Part shown: piece by piece, positions 14,078-14,839 of the stretch
How positions within the stretch are numbered: position 1 is the first letter of the stretch
Layout: every line of letters starts with the position of its first letter
NCBI GenBank assembly: GCA_021300125.1
Contig: JAJTHX010000080.1
Coordinates: forward strand, 1-14,839
Direction of reading: 5' to 3'
DNA length: 14,839 nt
DNA from: Betaproteobacteria bacterium
GTDB lineage: Bacteria > Pseudomonadota > Gammaproteobacteria > Burkholderiales > SG8-41
Notes under the pieces: generated by a model
The model's database searches: none
The model's input: the letters and a program-made list of their open reading frames with translations, nothing else
What the model was told of the DNA's origin: nothing
Program-made: the position numbers and the translations under genes

Positions 14078-14560
14078 TCAGGTTTTTTTCTGGCGATCCG
14101 GATGGTCGGCGCTGACCAGCGCGCGGAAAGTGAGCACCGGAATCGAGGCGCGGTGCAGCACGCGGCTCGCCTCACTGCCCAGCAACAGCGAGGCGAGGCC
14201 CTTGCGGTAGCGCGAGGTCATCACGATCAGGTCGCAGCCTCGCTCATTGGCGGCGTCCACGATGGCGTCGTAGGGCTGGTGGCCCTTGGCGATTATCGTT
14301 TCGCAGGGCACGCCGGCGGCAGCGGCGGTTTTGTCGACAAAAGACAGGAACTGGGCTGCCCGTTCGCGCTCGCGCGCTTCAATGCCTTCCTCGAGATCGC
14401 CAGGGGCGATGTCCTCGGTGCCGATCATCATCCGATAGTCCTGCATGACATGGATGCCGGTGACACGGGATCCGCAGAGCCTGGCGAGCTCGATGCCACG
14501 CTCGATTGCACGCTCGGAATGCTCCGTGCCATCAGTGGGCATCAGGATGTGCTTGAACAT
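14078..14560 (-). CDS. Universal stress protein (UspA family)
   Basis: The 160-residue protein has the Rossmann-like Usp fold. It opens with the strand MFKHILMPTDGTEHS, where D10 is the conserved adenine-contacting aspartate, continues with VTGIHVMQDY, and ends with the phosphate-loop region and the strand IPVLTFR. The usual ATP motif G-2x-G-9x-G-S/T is altered: the positions are T115, Y118, G128 and S129, so the first two glycines are missing. Family members lacking this motif usually do not bind ATP firmly. GAGGAGG stands seven bases before the ATG. It is transcribed towards the second Bug gene and is probably unrelated to the catabolic operon. It is cytoplasmic and likely induced by growth arrest or stress, as known for the family. 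Confidence 0.95.
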   Translation of the reverse strand: MFKHILMPTDGTEHSERAIERGIELARLCGSRVTGIHVMQDYRMMIGTEDIAPGDLEEGIEARERERAAQFLSFVDKTAAAAGVPCETIIAKGHQPYDAIVDAANERGCDLIVMTSRYRKGLASLLLGSEASRVLHRASIPVLTFRALVSADHPDRQKKT

Positions 14561-14596
14561 GGTCGCCTCCTCGAAACGAAACCCTTCATTGGGGGC

Positions 14597-14619
14597 CGCC
14601 GGGCTGCACGGGCCCGGCG
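14597..14619 (-). terminator. GC-rich hairpin upstream of the stress-protein gene
   Basis: CGCCGGGC (14597-14604) pairs perfectly with GCCCGGCG (14612-14619), an 8-bp stem with a 7-base loop. It lies between the end of the partial right-edge gene and the start of the stress-protein gene, both on the minus strand. There is no T-tract, so it is a weak terminator candidate or a leader structure of the stress-protein transcript. Confidence 0.3.
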
Positions 14620-14688
14620 ATCTCCTGCTGCAGCGGCATCTTCGCCCAGTTCAAGCGTTGAAGTCCAGCTTTCGGAACCGAAACGGAC

Positions 14689-14839
14689 TCAATCCTTGCG
14701 ATCGGGGCGGTAGCTGCTTTCCGGCTTGAGGCCGCTGCGGGCGGCCTTCGCGCTGATACGGCCGTTTTCAAGGTAATCCCCTTCCGCGGCGCGCTTGCCG
14801 CCGGCGTCCCACACCGGCAGCCAGTCGCCGGAGGCGGTG
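14689..14839 (-). CDS. C-terminal part of an unidentified minus-strand gene (partial)
   Basis: From the right edge the minus strand reads 49 open codons and ends in TGA at 14691-14689. The sequence has protein-like composition and good codon use, including SGDWLPVWDAGGKRAAEGDY, followed by a basic, serine-rich tail ending PDRKD. The rest of the gene lies outside the window. I do not recognise the family. The tail has no membrane segment. It lies 128 bases upstream of the stress-protein start on the same strand. Confidence 0.6.
   Translation of the reverse strand, partial: TASGDWLPVWDAGGKRAAEGDYLENGRISAKAARSGLKPESSYRPDRKD

Noticed and set aside
14586..14771. Minus-strand open frame of 61 codons near the right edge
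   Set aside because: It overlaps, in another frame, the better-supported gene end at 14689-14839, has no ribosome site, and its last part is read through a GC hairpin.

Overview
The window is GC-rich, almost fully coding bacterial DNA. Two periplasmic binding proteins of the Bug/TctC type, the GGAGG-type ribosome sites and the mix of catabolic families suggest a betaproteobacterium of the Burkholderiales type. This is inference from gene content; no taxonomic marker gene is present.

Layout. (1) 114-2887, plus strand: a two-domain NIPSNAP protein, a single-domain VOC (glyoxalase/extradiol-fold) protein, an FAD aromatic hydroxylase resembling 2,6-dihydroxypyridine/6-hydroxynicotinate monooxygenases, and a four-helix MAPEG membrane protein. 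(2) 4269-2903, minus strand: a predicted outer-surface lipoprotein, a strong intrinsic terminator, then a small hypothetical gene that starts just after the terminator. (3) 4493-10049, plus strand, behind a perfect TATAAT -10 box: a tightly packed operon of a [2Fe-2S] subunit, an unusual 1076-residue protein joining the molybdenum subunit to the FAD subunit of a xanthine-oxidase-family hydroxylase, an enol-lactonase-like alpha/beta hydrolase, and an ACMSD-type amidohydrolase/decarboxylase. (4) 10076-14016, plus strand: a Bug binding protein, a thiamine-diphosphate enzyme and a second Bug protein. A 119-base inverted-repeat element built from 9-base units sits between the first Bug gene and the ThDP gene. 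(5) 14560-14078, minus strand: a universal stress protein with an altered ATP-binding motif, preceded at the right edge by the C-terminal end of another minus-strand gene. The left edge holds the last codons of another gene and a terminator-like hairpin.

How it may work together. Block 3 reads as a catabolic operon. The Mo/FeS/FAD enzyme would hydroxylate a (hetero)aromatic or other unactivated carbon. The FAD monooxygenase of block 1 could add a second hydroxyl. The alpha/beta hydrolase and the metal-dependent decarboxylase could process the ring or its cleavage products, and the ThDP enzyme could act on a 2-oxo acid. The two Bug proteins would bind carboxylates in the periplasm, but no TctA/TctB membrane partners are in the window. 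The substrate cannot be read from the sequence. A pyridine carboxylate or related N-heteroaromatic acid is the working guess.

The most notable observations are the Mo-FAD fusion, an A7 slippery run in an AT-rich rare-codon patch inside that fusion, the inverted heptamer-repeat element, and the terminator that abuts the ribosome site of the small hypothetical gene. No rRNA, tRNA, CRISPR array, transposase or phage gene was seen, and no gene-free stretch exceeds about 230 bases.
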